A stretch of DNA of 64,000 nt from Sphingobacterium prati (lineage in GTDB: Bacteria > Bacteroidota > Bacteroidia > Sphingobacteriales > Sphingobacteriaceae), in assembly GCF_013167215.1 (NCBI RefSeq), contig NZ_JABJWY010000007.1, positions 44,676 through 108,675 on the forward strand. Reading direction: 5' to 3'. This document shows positions 25,873 through 35,131 of the stretch, piece after piece. The number at the start of each line of letters is the position of its first letter. The stretch's first letter is position 1. The notes under the pieces are model-generated. The model worked only from the letters and a program-made list of their open reading frames with translations. It was not told where the DNA came from and did no database searches. A program made the position numbers and the translations under genes.

Positions 25873-26724
25873 ATGGAACTAAAGGACAAAACCTATCTAG
25901 TTACGGGTGGCACGTCGGGCGTTGGAAAAGCTATTGCTAGCGGCATCGCAAAAACAGGTGCAACTATTGTAATTGTTAGCCGTACTACTTCAAACGGTGA
26001 GCAAACAGTCAAAGAAATCTCAGAGAAATCAGCAAACAAGAACATTTCCTTTCTTACGGCCGATTTAAGTTTGATGAAATCAGTTGAGCAACTTAGTATA
26101 GAGTTTAAGCAACAGCACAATCAACTCCACGGCTTGGTAAACGCCGCTGGTGCATGGTACTTCAAAAAAGAAATTACGAGTGAAGGGCTTGACAAATCAT
26201 TTGCCATAAATTACCTAAGTCATTTTGTGCTTACCAACGGTTTACTTGATTTATTAAAAGCAAGCGATGAAGCACGAATTGTAACTGTTGCCGGTGCACC
26301 TCGTTTTTTGAGAAAGCCCAAAATTGATCTGAATGATCTAGAACTCACAAAATCATACAGTTGGATGAAAGCAACTAATCTGGCTATGTTTGCAAGGGTT
26401 TACTTTGGTTTTGAATTAGCTGATAGGTTAAAAAATACTTCAGTAAGTTCAATGCTTTTTCATCCCGGATTCGTAAAATCAAATCTCGGAAAGAGTACCA
26501 CTCCCTGGTGGCTCAAGCTAATGTTTTTATTATCACCCGATGTTAGGAATGCACCCGAAACCTGCGAAAGCGGTGTATACGTAGCGACAAAAGAAAATGC
26601 TAAATCTTCCAACGGAAAATTCTTTGATGAAAAAAATAACATCATTGAATTCCGGGATAAGTTTGAGAAATCAATAGGTAACGAATTATGGTTATTGAGT
26701 GGGCATCTTGCATCAAAAAAGTAA
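25873..26724 (+). CDS. SDR-family NAD(P)-dependent oxidoreductase
   Basis: Start at 25873 (MELKDKTYLVTGGTSGVGKA); 283 residues. The TGxxxGxG cofactor motif is TGGTSGVG, NAAG is present (LVNAAGAWY), and YxxxK occurs as YSWMK. The catalytic Ser position, normally in VSSxA, reads TVAGAP, so the Ser is not obvious; this may lower or change activity. Resembles retinol-dehydrogenase/WW-domain-oxidoreductase-like SDRs. It lies 9 nt before an AraC regulator gene, so the pair is co-transcribed. Confidence 0.88.
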   Translation: MELKDKTYLVTGGTSGVGKAIASGIAKTGATIVIVSRTTSNGEQTVKEISEKSANKNISFLTADLSLMKSVEQLSIEFKQQHNQLHGLVNAAGAWYFKKEITSEGLDKSFAINYLSHFVLTNGLLDLLKASDEARIVTVAGAPRFLRKPKIDLNDLELTKSYSWMKATNLAMFARVYFGFELADRLKNTSVSSMLFHPGFVKSNLGKSTTPWWLKLMFLLSPDVRNAPETCESGVYVATKENAKSSNGKFFDEKNNIIEFRDKFEKSIGNELWLLSGHLASKK

Positions 26725-26733
26725 CTTTGTGAT

Positions 26734-27666
26734 ATGGCACATGCAAAACCGCAACGAATTAGGTCAATCGGTGAGTTTCATCGGCTGAGAGGTTTGCCCA
26801 AGCCCGAACATCCATTGATCAGTATTGTCACGACGGATGATTTCATTGGGCAGCCCGATCAAATCGCAATGAATTTTGTATTTGACTTTTATTTTATTGC
26901 TTTGAAGAGGGGGGAAGGTGTAAAATATAAATACGGACAATTGCATTACGATTTTGAGGATGATGGTGTACTGTTCTTTATGTCACCCAATCAAGTGCTC
27001 GAACTTGAAATTGCTGAGGAAGAAAAAAACGAAAAACATTCAGGTTGGATGTTGCTCATTCATCCGGATTTTATCTGGAACACGTCATTGGCAAAAAACA
27101 TTAAGCAGTATGCATTTTTTGATTATTCGGTAAATGAAGCGTTGTTGTTATCAGAAAAAGAAGAAAATACACTTAACGGCATTATTGAAAACATACGACA
27201 GGAATATCATTCCAACATTGATAAGTTTAGCAAACAAATCATTTGTTCACATGTTGAAAGTTTGCTTGGTTATTCGGAACGATTTTACAACCGTCAGTTC
27301 ATCACAAGGGAAAAGGCCAATCATCAAATTTTGGAACGATTGGAAAACCTGTTGACAGAGTATTTTAATAGCGATGATTTGGCAATTAAAGGTCTGCCAT
27401 CTGTTCAATATGTTTCGAAAGAACTGAATCTCTCGCCAAGCTACTTAGGCAGCTTACTGCGAACAGTAACCGGCCAAAGCACACAGCAACACATACACGA
27501 TAAATTGATAGAAAAAGCCAGGGGAAAACTTTCTAACACAAACTTATCAGTAAGTGAAATCGCTTACGAATTGGGATTTGAACATTCTCAATCGTTCAGT
27601 AAATTCTTCAAAACGAAGACAAAAATGAGTCCTCTGGAGTTTCGTAAACAGATAAATCTCAGATAA
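26734..27666 (+). CDS. AraC-family transcriptional regulator
   Basis: 310 residues. The N-terminal sensor is a cupin-like domain (LHYDFEDDGVLFFMSPNQVL). The C-terminal 100 residues are a classic AraC double HTH: VQYVSKELNLSPSYLGSLLR, TVTGQSTQQHIHDKLIEKAR, LSVSEIAYELGFEHSQSFSK, FFKTKTKMSPLEFRK. Follows the SDR gene by 9 nt and probably controls it. This short-chain-reductase/AraC pairing is common in Bacteroidota and usually responds to small organic molecules. Confidence 0.93.
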   Translation: MAHAKPQRIRSIGEFHRLRGLPKPEHPLISIVTTDDFIGQPDQIAMNFVFDFYFIALKRGEGVKYKYGQLHYDFEDDGVLFFMSPNQVLELEIAEEEKNEKHSGWMLLIHPDFIWNTSLAKNIKQYAFFDYSVNEALLLSEKEENTLNGIIENIRQEYHSNIDKFSKQIICSHVESLLGYSERFYNRQFITREKANHQILERLENLLTEYFNSDDLAIKGLPSVQYVSKELNLSPSYLGSLLRTVTGQSTQQHIHDKLIEKARGKLSNTNLSVSEIAYELGFEHSQSFSKFFKTKTKMSPLEFRKQINLR

Positions 27667-27843
27667 CAAGTCAATATTATTCAAAATGTTGTATTGTAAG
27701 GGTAAAACTGCATGTTAAAGAATGCATGCAAACCTTTAGCATGTATTTACATATAGCCAATAGTAACTATTAAAAATTGGAGATTTTGGACCTGAATTAG
27801 TTTATGTTTTGAATAATTTCATTATCAACGTATTATTAATTAA

Positions 27844-27930
27844 TGACATTTTCCAGTTGATGATAAAAATGTCACAATTGAAAGAAAATTTTAGATAATT
27901 TTTTTACTGGCATGCATTTCAGTAAATTTG
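27844..27930 (+). promoter_or_regulatory. Promoter region of gnd-zwf-pgl with an upstream inverted repeat
   Basis: TAAATTTG at 27923-27930 fits the -7 consensus, 26 nt before the gnd ATG. Upstream, TGACATTTT (27844-27852) and AAAATGTCA (27866-27874) form a perfect 9-bp inverted repeat with a 13-nt spacer, a plausible regulator site. No clear -33 TTG. Confidence 0.45.
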
Positions 27931-27956
27931 ATTTATAACATAAACTTTAAGTAAGA

Positions 27957-29375
27957 ATGGAAAAGTATAATTACGGGGTCATCGGTCTGGGTGTAATGGG
28001 AAGAAATCTGCTTTACAATATTGCCGATAATGGTTTTTCTGTCGTAGGATTCGATTTAGATGAAGAAAAGGTAATAGAACTTCGTAAAGGAGTGGCTTCA
28101 GGTACAAAGGTTGTTGGAACTGTTTCGCTAGAGGAATTTGTATTGAGTTTAGAAAGTCCGCGAAAAGTTATTTTGATGGTACCTGCAGGCAAACCGGTTG
28201 ATGCTGTTCTTGAAAGCATAACCCCGCTGCTGAGTCCAAAAGATATTGTCGTTGATGCGGGAAATTCTTATTTCAAAGATACCGAGAGACGTATAGCCGA
28301 TTTAGCTTCTAAAAACCTTCATTTTATGGGAATGGGAGTTTCTGGAGGAGAGCAGGGCGCCAGAAGAGGACCGAGTATTATGCCAGGGGGAGATTTGGAA
28401 GTTTTCAATTTGGTGAAGCCTATGCTGGAAGTTATTTCAGCAAAAGTAAAGGGGGAGCCTTGCACCGCTTATATGGGGAAAGGAGCTGCTGGGAATTATG
28501 TTAAAATGGTTCACAACGGTATTGAATATGCCATCATGCAATTAATCAGTGAAGCATATGATTTACTGAGAAAAGGAGCTAATCTTACGAATGAACAATT
28601 GTATGAAGTTTTCAAAAGATGGAATGAAGGCGAGATGAATTCTTTCCTTATTGAAATAACAAGAGATATCTTCCAGCAAAAAGATGATGTAACAGACGGT
28701 TTTCTTGTCGACAAGATTTTAGATAAAGCAGGAGCAAAAGGAACCGGAAAATGGACCTCCCAGGAGGCTATGGAAATTGGGGTTTCTATTCCAACCATCG
28801 ATATTGCCGTAACATCAAGAATTTTATCCGCTTACAAAGATGAGCGAGCAAAAGCTTCTCAATTATATGCTAAAGAAGAAGTAAAAACCCCTGAAAATAC
28901 AGAATTGTTTATCAAAGAGGTGGGGGATGCTTTGTATTTATCTACTTTAATCAGTTATGCTCAAGGTTTGGCATTATTGGTAAAAGCTTCTGAGGAATAT
29001 CAGTTTGAAATTCCGTTAAAAGATGTTGTTAAAATCTGGAGAGGTGGGTGTATCATCCGTTCGGTTTTATTGGAGAAATTTTATCTGGCTTATTCAAAAT
29101 ACGAGAACTTATCTAATATTTTATTGGATCAGGAAATTTCAGAAATTGTAAAAGATAAAATTCAGTCATTAAGAAAAACAGCTGCTTTTGCTGTATCAAA
29201 CGGAATTCCAAGTTTAGGAATTCAGTCGGCTCTAGGGTATTTCGAAGCTTACACCACAGCATCTTTACCTGTCAACCTGCTTCAGGCTCAGCGTGATTAT
29301 TTTGGTGCGCACACTTACCAAAGAACGGACAGAGAAGGAGTCTTTCATACTTCATGGCAAACCCCAAATAACTAG
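27957..29375 (+). CDS. gnd: 6-phosphogluconate dehydrogenase, decarboxylating
   Basis: 472 residues, full length for Gnd. Rossmann motif YGVIGLGVMGRNLLYN, then VDAGNSYFKDTERR, MGMGVSGGEQGARRGPSIMP and GKGAAGNYVKMVHNGIEYAI containing the catalytic Lys/Asn, and the C-terminal RTDREGVFHTSW. Converts 6-phosphogluconate to ribulose 5-phosphate and CO2 with NADP+. First gene of a complete oxidative pentose-phosphate operon, 9 nt before zwf. Confidence 0.97.
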   Translation: MEKYNYGVIGLGVMGRNLLYNIADNGFSVVGFDLDEEKVIELRKGVASGTKVVGTVSLEEFVLSLESPRKVILMVPAGKPVDAVLESITPLLSPKDIVVDAGNSYFKDTERRIADLASKNLHFMGMGVSGGEQGARRGPSIMPGGDLEVFNLVKPMLEVISAKVKGEPCTAYMGKGAAGNYVKMVHNGIEYAIMQLISEAYDLLRKGANLTNEQLYEVFKRWNEGEMNSFLIEITRDIFQQKDDVTDGFLVDKILDKAGAKGTGKWTSQEAMEIGVSIPTIDIAVTSRILSAYKDERAKASQLYAKEEVKTPENTELFIKEVGDALYLSTLISYAQGLALLVKASEEYQFEIPLKDVVKIWRGGCIIRSVLLEKFYLAYSKYENLSNILLDQEISEIVKDKIQSLRKTAAFAVSNGIPSLGIQSALGYFEAYTTASLPVNLLQAQRDYFGAHTYQRTDREGVFHTSWQTPNN

Positions 29376-29384
29376 ATCCTAACA

Positions 29385-30866
29385 ATGAGTGACAATACAA
29401 TCCTGCATCCCACAACGATCGTTATTTTTGGTGCAACAGGGGATTTGGCAAAAAGAAAGCTTTTTCCAGCCTTCTACAATTTATACATCGATGGCAGAAT
29501 GCCAAAAGGTTTTAATATTCTAGCTTTAGGAAGAGCCGAAAATACGGATGAAAAATTCAGCGCTTATATTAAAGAAAATCTGGAGAGTTTTTCCAGGAAG
29601 ACCGTAACCAAGGAAGATTGGGCTGGTTTTCAGGCTCACATCAGCTATTTTCAGCATCAGCTTGATGAAGAAAGCTCTTATCAGAATTTATATCAGAAAC
29701 TGGAGAATTTTGATAAAGTGTACGGAATGAGAGGAAACAGACTTTTCTATTTGTCGATTGCACCAAACTTTGTATCGGTAATTTCAAATCATCTTAAAAA
29801 TACATCAATAGCATCTGATCCTGCAACAGATCGAATTATTATCGAAAAACCTTTTGGTCACAATAAAGAATCTGCCATTGAGCTAAATAATCTTCTTTCA
29901 CAAACTTTCCAGGAAGAACAGATTTATCGTATCGATCATTATTTAGGTAAAGAAACAGTACAGAATATTTTGGCGTTCAGGTTCGGAAATTCAATTTTTG
30001 AACCTCTTTGGAACCACAGACATATAGAATCGGTGCAGATTACGGTTGCCGAAGAAGTAGGAGTGGAAACAAGAGCCAGTTTTTATGAGCAGACAGGAGC
30101 TTTGCGCGATATGATTCAGAACCATCTTTTGCAAATTCTTTGTATGGTTGCTATGGAACCTCCGGCTTCACTTGGATCGAGTGAGATCAGGGACCGTAAA
30201 GTTGATGTTTTAAAATCCATCCGTAGGATTTCTCCTGAAAAAGTAGATCATTATGCGGTAAGAGGACAGTACGGACGAGGCAAAGTAAATGGGCTAAAAG
30301 TAAATGGCTATCGCCAGGAGGAGGGAATTGCTCCTGATTCCAATACCGAAACATTTGTCGCTATCAAGTTTTATCTGGATAATGAAAGATGGGAGGATGT
30401 TCCTTTTTATGTTCGTACCGGGAAGAAGATGAAAGAAAAGCATTCTTATATAACGATTCAGTTTAAGCCACTTCCAAATTCTATGTTTTCAGAAAGCACC
30501 TCGCTTCTGTCGGCTAACCGATTGATTATTAATATCCAGCCACAAATGGACATCAGATTGCAGTTTATGTCTAAAAAGCCAGGCTTGTCTTTAGCGCTTA
30601 AACCTGTGGAAATGATTTTCGATAATTTTGCCTGTCAGACCGATACTCCCGAAGCTTATGAAACTCTTTTATTGGAAGCACTTGTCGGAGACCTTACACT
30701 GTTTATGCGCTCCGATCAGGTAGAAGAAGCTTGGGATGTGATAAAAACGATTCAGGAAACCTGGGAAAAAACCAAAGACCCCTCTTTCCCAAATTATGCT
30801 TCAGGAAACTGGGGACCTGATGACAGTGATGCACTGGTAGAGCGTCAGGGACATCAGTGGGTTTAA
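29385..30866 (+). CDS. zwf: Glucose-6-phosphate 1-dehydrogenase
   Basis: 493 residues. FGATGDLAKRKLFPAFYNLY is the NADP-binding signature, EKPFGHNKESAIELN follows, and RIDHYLGKETVQNILAFRF is the catalytic motif with the substrate-binding Lys. C-terminal WGPDDSDALVERQGHQW is family-typical. Makes 6-phosphoglucono-lactone and NADPH. Sits between gnd (9-nt gap) and pgl (16-nt gap). Confidence 0.97.
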   Translation: MSDNTILHPTTIVIFGATGDLAKRKLFPAFYNLYIDGRMPKGFNILALGRAENTDEKFSAYIKENLESFSRKTVTKEDWAGFQAHISYFQHQLDEESSYQNLYQKLENFDKVYGMRGNRLFYLSIAPNFVSVISNHLKNTSIASDPATDRIIIEKPFGHNKESAIELNNLLSQTFQEEQIYRIDHYLGKETVQNILAFRFGNSIFEPLWNHRHIESVQITVAEEVGVETRASFYEQTGALRDMIQNHLLQILCMVAMEPPASLGSSEIRDRKVDVLKSIRRISPEKVDHYAVRGQYGRGKVNGLKVNGYRQEEGIAPDSNTETFVAIKFYLDNERWEDVPFYVRTGKKMKEKHSYITIQFKPLPNSMFSESTSLLSANRLIINIQPQMDIRLQFMSKKPGLSLALKPVEMIFDNFACQTDTPEAYETLLLEALVGDLTLFMRSDQVEEAWDVIKTIQETWEKTKDPSFPNYASGNWGPDDSDALVERQGHQWV

Positions 30867-30882
30867 AACTAAAAAAAAGAAA

Positions 30883-31593
30883 ATGAATATTACAATATTT
30901 AATAATCTGGATGCTTTATATAAAAAAGCAGCTGATACATTTGTTGAGCTTTCGAACAAAGCAATCCAGAAGCATGATAAATTTGTGGTCGCGTTGAGTG
31001 GTGGCTCTTCACCGAAAGCCATTTTTAGTTTATTAGCTACTCCCGAATATGCAGATAAAATAATTTGGAACAAAATCCATTTTTTTTGGGTAGATGAAAG
31101 ATGGGTTTCTCTTGAAGATGAGAAAAGTAATTTTAAGATGACGTTGGAAGTACTTTTGAATAAAGTTCCAGTCAATGAAAATCAGATTTTCCCCATGTAT
31201 AAAGAGGGAATTGAGCCTGAAAATTATGCTAAAGAATACGAAACTCAAATCAGAAATGTTTTGGGAGCTGACGGTATTTTTGATTTCATCCTTTTAGGAA
31301 TGGGAGATGATGGCCACACAGCATCTCTGTTTCCAGGTGAAAAGATTTTACAAGAAAAAGAAAAATGGGTTGATGCCTACTATCTAAAGCCACAGGAAAT
31401 GTTCAGAATTACGTTGACTGAACCTATCATCAATAAAGCTGAAAATATTCTGATTGTTACATTTGGTAAATCCAAGAAAAATGCTTTGAATGAAGTTCTT
31501 AATGGTGTATATAATCCTGAACGATATCCGCTACAGTTAATTAAAAAGAAAGCAGGAGTCCAGATTTTTACTGATAAAGAAGCTGGAGTTTAA
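30883..31593 (+). CDS. pgl: 6-phosphogluconolactonase
   Basis: 236 residues of the DevB/NagB-like type: FVVALSGGSSPKAIFSLLA, IHFFWVDERWVSLEDEKSNF, DFILLGMGDDGHTASLFPG. Hydrolyses the lactone made by Zwf. Last gene of gnd-zwf-pgl; ends before a strong hairpin. Confidence 0.96.
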   Translation: MNITIFNNLDALYKKAADTFVELSNKAIQKHDKFVVALSGGSSPKAIFSLLATPEYADKIIWNKIHFFWVDERWVSLEDEKSNFKMTLEVLLNKVPVNENQIFPMYKEGIEPENYAKEYETQIRNVLGADGIFDFILLGMGDDGHTASLFPGEKILQEKEKWVDAYYLKPQEMFRITLTEPIINKAENILIVTFGKSKKNALNEVLNGVYNPERYPLQLIKKKAGVQIFTDKEAGV

Positions 31594-31623
31594 CGTCATT
31601 TAACTATAGTGGACGTCTAGCCA

Positions 31624-31659
31624 AAAAGGCTCCCTTATCGATTAATAAGAGAGCCTTTT
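31624..31659. terminator. Bidirectional terminator between pgl and hchA
   Basis: AAAAGGCTCCCTTAT pairs with ATAAGAGAGCCTTTT (one mismatch) around CGATTA. It separates convergent genes and has A/T tracts on both sides. Confidence 0.85.
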
Positions 31660-31675
31660 ATTTGAAAAAAATAGC

Positions 31676-32557
31676 CTATCCTTTTTCCACTCTTGATTTT
31701 TCATAGGCGAGAAGTTCATCTGCGCAGAGTTTACCGAATTTATCGGCCGCTAATGGGCTATCAGCAGTAATCAATTTTCTGTCAACGTGACAATCGCCGG
31801 CAATTTTTTTATTCAAAATTTCAACTCCAAGTTGTTTGAGTTTTTCGCCATAGAACCAAGGCATCTCGCCCGGCTGGTATCCACTTTCTGGTAAAGTCTT
31901 ATCCATTTCATCAGGAAACGAATTGATCTTATACCCTTTGAAGGGAAACTCAGCGTCTCCACAATCTGCTGCGCTTAAGAGCGCTGCCGGACCATGGCAG
32001 ATTGCCAATAGATATTTATCTTGAGCTACTGCCCATTTGATAAGTTCTTTTACATCGTTATTTTCAGGTAGTCCGAGCATTGCGCCATGCCCGCCTGGGA
32101 TAAAAACGGCCACGTAGTCGACATATCCTTTGTTCGTGTCAGCTATAAAATCCCGCAGGTTGTGCGGGTTTGAAAATTGCGTATTATACTTGTCAAGGAT
32201 GTTACCGATGTTTTCATCTTCATACGGCATAGCCCACATTTCAAATTTTACGGGATCACCTGTTGGTGTATAGAAGTCAACCTCAAATCCAGCCTGTTCG
32301 AAATGAAGAATGGGAACCAGTGTTTCGACCGGATGGTTGCCCGTTGAAAATTTCTTTCCATTTTTCATGGTCATATACCGTTCTTCTGTGCAAAGCACAA
32401 GAATCTTTTTTCGGGTGTCCTTGTTGACATCACTGTACTTTTTTTTGCTGTAATTTGTCTTGGTCGTAACCATCGCCTTCCTTGAAAAAAAGGAAGGTTC
32501 GTAGCCAATGCCGTCAAATACAGGTTCTTTGCTCAAATCGTTTGAAAATAATGACAT
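31676..32557 (-). CDS. hchA: Hsp31-type DJ-1/PfpI protein (glyoxalase III / chaperone)
   Basis: 293 residues, matching Hsp31 length and its N-terminal extension. VAVFIPGGHGAMLGLPENND and LLAICHGPAALLSA contain the oxyanion Gly and the nucleophilic Cys in the elbow CHG; GNHPVETLVPILHFEQAGFE is the Hsp31-branch substrate and metal region. Known members detoxify methylglyoxal without glutathione and hold misfolded proteins. Convergent with pgl. Monocistronic. Confidence 0.93.
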   Translation of the reverse strand: MSLFSNDLSKEPVFDGIGYEPSFFSRKAMVTTKTNYSKKKYSDVNKDTRKKILVLCTEERYMTMKNGKKFSTGNHPVETLVPILHFEQAGFEVDFYTPTGDPVKFEMWAMPYEDENIGNILDKYNTQFSNPHNLRDFIADTNKGYVDYVAVFIPGGHGAMLGLPENNDVKELIKWAVAQDKYLLAICHGPAALLSAADCGDAEFPFKGYKINSFPDEMDKTLPESGYQPGEMPWFYGEKLKQLGVEILNKKIAGDCHVDRKLITADSPLAADKFGKLCADELLAYEKSRVEKG

Positions 32558-32731
32558 AGTAATATTTTTTAGTATTTGTAATTCGTGCTATTGATTAGCT
32601 TCGAATGTCAAACTTTCCACATTTTATAAATCTTTAAGAGATAACAATATCAAAGCCCATGCTGTTTCAGATAAAAAATGTTTGTGGAAAGTTCTTTTTT
32701 GGGACACCGATGTCAATAAAATAGATTGTTT

Positions 32732-33142
32732 TTATTTATTTGATTTCATAGCCTTTACTTTTTTGACGTTCGAGTCAGCCAAGAATTTTTGGTATTCGTC
32801 TGTTTCCATTCCATAGAGTGCAACTCTGCCGTTATTATCGCTGTGTATACCAAAGCCATAAGTTTTTGTTAGGGGAGATGCTCTGAAACATGGTTGCCCT
32901 TTTGAGAAAAATTGCTCTCTTGCTTGTTGATATTCAGCTTTTGTAAGCTCATTCCTGTCGGCAAACACTTGAAAAAGGATGTCATCGGAGGTATACTTAT
33001 ATGGATTTTTGGCAATCATTTCATACTGCATCTCTGCAACGGTCTTTTTGTCTTTTGCAGGTGGTTTTGTACCGCAGTTTACTTTGGTATCTTCAGCTAC
33101 CATAATAAGAGTATCAAAAAAGTTGGTCGTATGTATTTTCAT
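32732..33142 (-). CDS. DUF6157 family protein
   Basis: Start at 33142 (MKIHTTNFFDTLIMVAEDTK), as family members begin MKxHTTNY; 136 residues. VAEMQYEMIAKNPYKYTSDD and FFSKGQPCFRASPLTKTYGF, then GIHSDNNGRVALYGMETDEY are the conserved stretches. Small soluble protein common in Bacteroidota and Firmicutes with no known function. Upstream in-frame codons to 33238 are probably untranslated. Confidence 0.8.
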   Translation of the reverse strand: MKIHTTNFFDTLIMVAEDTKVNCGTKPPAKDKKTVAEMQYEMIAKNPYKYTSDDILFQVFADRNELTKAEYQQAREQFFSKGQPCFRASPLTKTYGFGIHSDNNGRVALYGMETDEYQKFLADSNVKKVKAMKSNK

Positions 33143-33273
33143 TTTGTTTGTTGTTTTTTGATTATGGTGTATATTGTTCGCCGTTTGGTTGCTTACGTCG
33201 CAGCAACTCTTTGTATATATCCGAACATCCTTTTTCAAAATAATATAAATGCTCGGTTCTAAAATATGAAAAA

Positions 33274-33903
33274 TTACTTAGGCCGATTTACTTTCTGGAA
33301 AAAGTCTTCGGGTTTCGTAAAATATTCTAATCCTATAACTAATAGAATCGAGCATAAAATATAGACTTTTTGCAGTATGATTCCCAAACTCACATAACCA
33401 AATCCGAATACTGCAAAAAAGCAGTAAAAAGTCAACAAGCAAAATATACAGCAGAATTTAAGTAAATGCAGTTTAGACTTTAGGATCAAAACCGTAATAA
33501 TAAATAACCCAAGTAATGTTAGCACAATTGATATAACGCCCACATCGTGTAATGGTGTGGCAATTAAAAAAATAAAAACAATGTTGGCAGCACCTATGAT
33601 TTTTAAAATTCTAGCCCATGGTCTGGAAGAAATCTTCCTGGACATATGGATAAAAAAAACTCCGTAACCCACTGCATGGAATGCCATTCCAATGCGCCCC
33701 CAAATTCTACCAGGGTTTTCTGAGCCATTTACCGCTTTTGCTTCAAACAAATTGCTTATGAAATTTTTTGACCAACCGAAACCTATGGAATTTTTATCAA
33801 GCAATGAGCCGCCAGGATAGGAAATTGCGGCTATGATTATAAATATCACCGAAGTAGTTAAACATATCAAAACCACATACTTCTTAATCGTGTCTTTTAT
33901 CAT
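33274..33903 (-). CDS. DUF998-like integral membrane protein
   Basis: About 209 residues from MIKDTIKKYVV (an ATG at 33921 adds six). Six hydrophobic helices. After the first comes the extracytoplasmic loop SYPGGSLLDKNSIGFGWSKN and LFEAKAVNGSENPGRIWGRI, which matches the family pattern, then helices through YGVFFIHMS, GAANIVFIFLIATPLHDVG. Function unknown. Confidence 0.6.
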   Translation of the reverse strand: MIKDTIKKYVVLICLTTSVIFIIIAAISYPGGSLLDKNSIGFGWSKNFISNLFEAKAVNGSENPGRIWGRIGMAFHAVGYGVFFIHMSRKISSRPWARILKIIGAANIVFIFLIATPLHDVGVISIVLTLLGLFIITVLILKSKLHLLKFCCIFCLLTFYCFFAVFGFGYVSLGIILQKVYILCSILLVIGLEYFTKPEDFFQKVNRPK

Positions 33904-33939
33904 AGAATCAAAAATTAGCATTAAATAACAATCGAGAAA

Positions 33940-34437
33940 TTAAGAGATCGCACGTGCCGTCAATATTTTTGATAAAATCTTGTTATATAGAAAGTACTTA
34001 CCTTTAAGCGGTTTGTTATCAAATAAGTACAAATTAATCAGATCAAATTGAAGTATACCCGATTCACATTCACCAAATATACCTGTATCGATTTGGATAG
34101 GAATAATTATTTTCTCAGTCTCTTTTCCCAGTGATTTCAGGTCCATATAAAGAGATTCAAAATCTATATCTTCTCGTACTCTTTGGACTTCTGCTATAAA
34201 TTGGGGATAGGCACTGTCTGAAAAACGAAGTGAGTTAATTTCTCCAGATTGATCAAAGGAAATTACCATCAGTGTCAATACTGGGATACACCTTTCCTGC
34301 AATTGGGCTGGGTATTTGAAATTTCTAAGGAAAGAATTTTCAAACTTCTTGAAGTTATCAATTTTTCCCTTGTCCTGAGCGTATACGCTATTGATCATGA
34401 CATAAAAGATGATCAGTATAAATTTGATTGTTTTCAT
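33940..34437 (-). CDS. Exported protein with TonB-C-like fold, paralogue 1
   Basis: Start at 34437 (MKTIKFILIIFYVMINSVYA, a Sec signal); 165 residues. FENSFLRNFKYPAQLQERCI, LTLMVISFDQSGEINSLRFS and DSAYPQFIAEVQRVREDI follow the TonB C-terminal pattern (YP..A......v.v.fdqsG.i..v.fs.S..p.fi.ev.r). No transmembrane anchor or Pro-rich stalk, so not an energy transducer; more likely a periplasmic single-domain relative. Clearly homologous to the next gene. Confidence 0.65.
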   Translation of the reverse strand: MKTIKFILIIFYVMINSVYAQDKGKIDNFKKFENSFLRNFKYPAQLQERCIPVLTLMVISFDQSGEINSLRFSDSAYPQFIAEVQRVREDIDFESLYMDLKSLGKETEKIIIPIQIDTGIFGECESGILQFDLINLYLFDNKPLKGKYFLYNKILSKILTARAIS

Positions 34438-34454
34438 TATTAATTTTTTTTTCT

Positions 34455-34922
34455 TTACCACGATACGGACAATGGAGGCGTAAAAATAAACTCTCCAAAA
34501 GCTTGTTTTCCTTTGAAATTATATAGATCTTGAGATACTTTGCTTTTAGGATTTGAAAACTCCCGTGACACCCTTGCTAATCTAATCTCAATTGGAATTA
34601 TGATGGGTGTATCACGATTCTCCATATTAAGATCATCATATACTACATTAAAATCTAATTTATCTTTAATTCTTAACACCTCTTTAATCATAAGCGGATG
34701 TGCACTATCAGAAAATTCTAAGTTATATTGCTTAGTTTTCTCATCATACTGGACCTTTAATGTAAAGAATGATGGAATAGAGGCTTTCTCTAAATCCATT
34801 GGATATCTTATATATTTGACAAAACTTGATTGTAATTTTGACAAATTATTATTGATCCTTTGACCGTAAACTACACTGTTAGTCCACATGACTATCACAG
34901 CAATCATTATTAACTTTTTCAT
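34455..34922 (-). CDS. Exported protein with TonB-C-like fold, paralogue 2
   Basis: Start at 34922 (MKKLIMIAVIVMWTNSVVYG, Sec signal); 155 residues. LQSSFVKYIRYPMDLEKASI, FFTLKVQYDEKTKQYNLEFS, DSAHPLMIKEVLRIKDKL line up segment by segment with paralogue 1, including the SDSA(Y/H)P motif. The two genes are 17 nt apart and likely co-transcribed tandem duplicates. Confidence 0.65.
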   Translation of the reverse strand: MKKLIMIAVIVMWTNSVVYGQRINNNLSKLQSSFVKYIRYPMDLEKASIPSFFTLKVQYDEKTKQYNLEFSDSAHPLMIKEVLRIKDKLDFNVVYDDLNMENRDTPIIIPIEIRLARVSREFSNPKSKVSQDLYNFKGKQAFGEFIFTPPLSVSW

Positions 34923-34924
34923 AC

Positions 34925-35131
34925 TTATTGACATTTTTTTCCTTTATACCCCATTTCATAATCTACCATTATAGTTGCTCTTTCGTTAACGTTAGGGAAA
35001 TCCGCACCAAGACTCGCTGACAAATCGGCGATAATCTGTTGTTTTGTAGCACTTGTTAATGAGTCAAAGGATTTATACAAGCCATTGAAAGCTAGATCAT
35101 TATTCTTATTTCTTAGGCGTTTTGAACTTAT
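34925..35131 (-). pseudogene. ORF fragment without a start, upstream of the TonB-C-like pair
   Basis: An open minus-strand frame of about 68 codons reads NDLAFNGLYKSFDSLTSATK, QQIIADLSASLGADFPNVNE and ends DYEMGYKGKKCQ. It has no ATG at its start and begins just after a stop, so it looks like the 3' end of a truncated gene. Its stop overlaps an ATG of paralogue 2. Not recognised. Confidence 0.4.

Noticed and set aside
27957..31593. Foreign origin of the gnd-zwf-pgl operon.
   Set aside because: Codon texture looks slightly different by eye, but the operon is common in the group and no flanking mobile sequence is seen.
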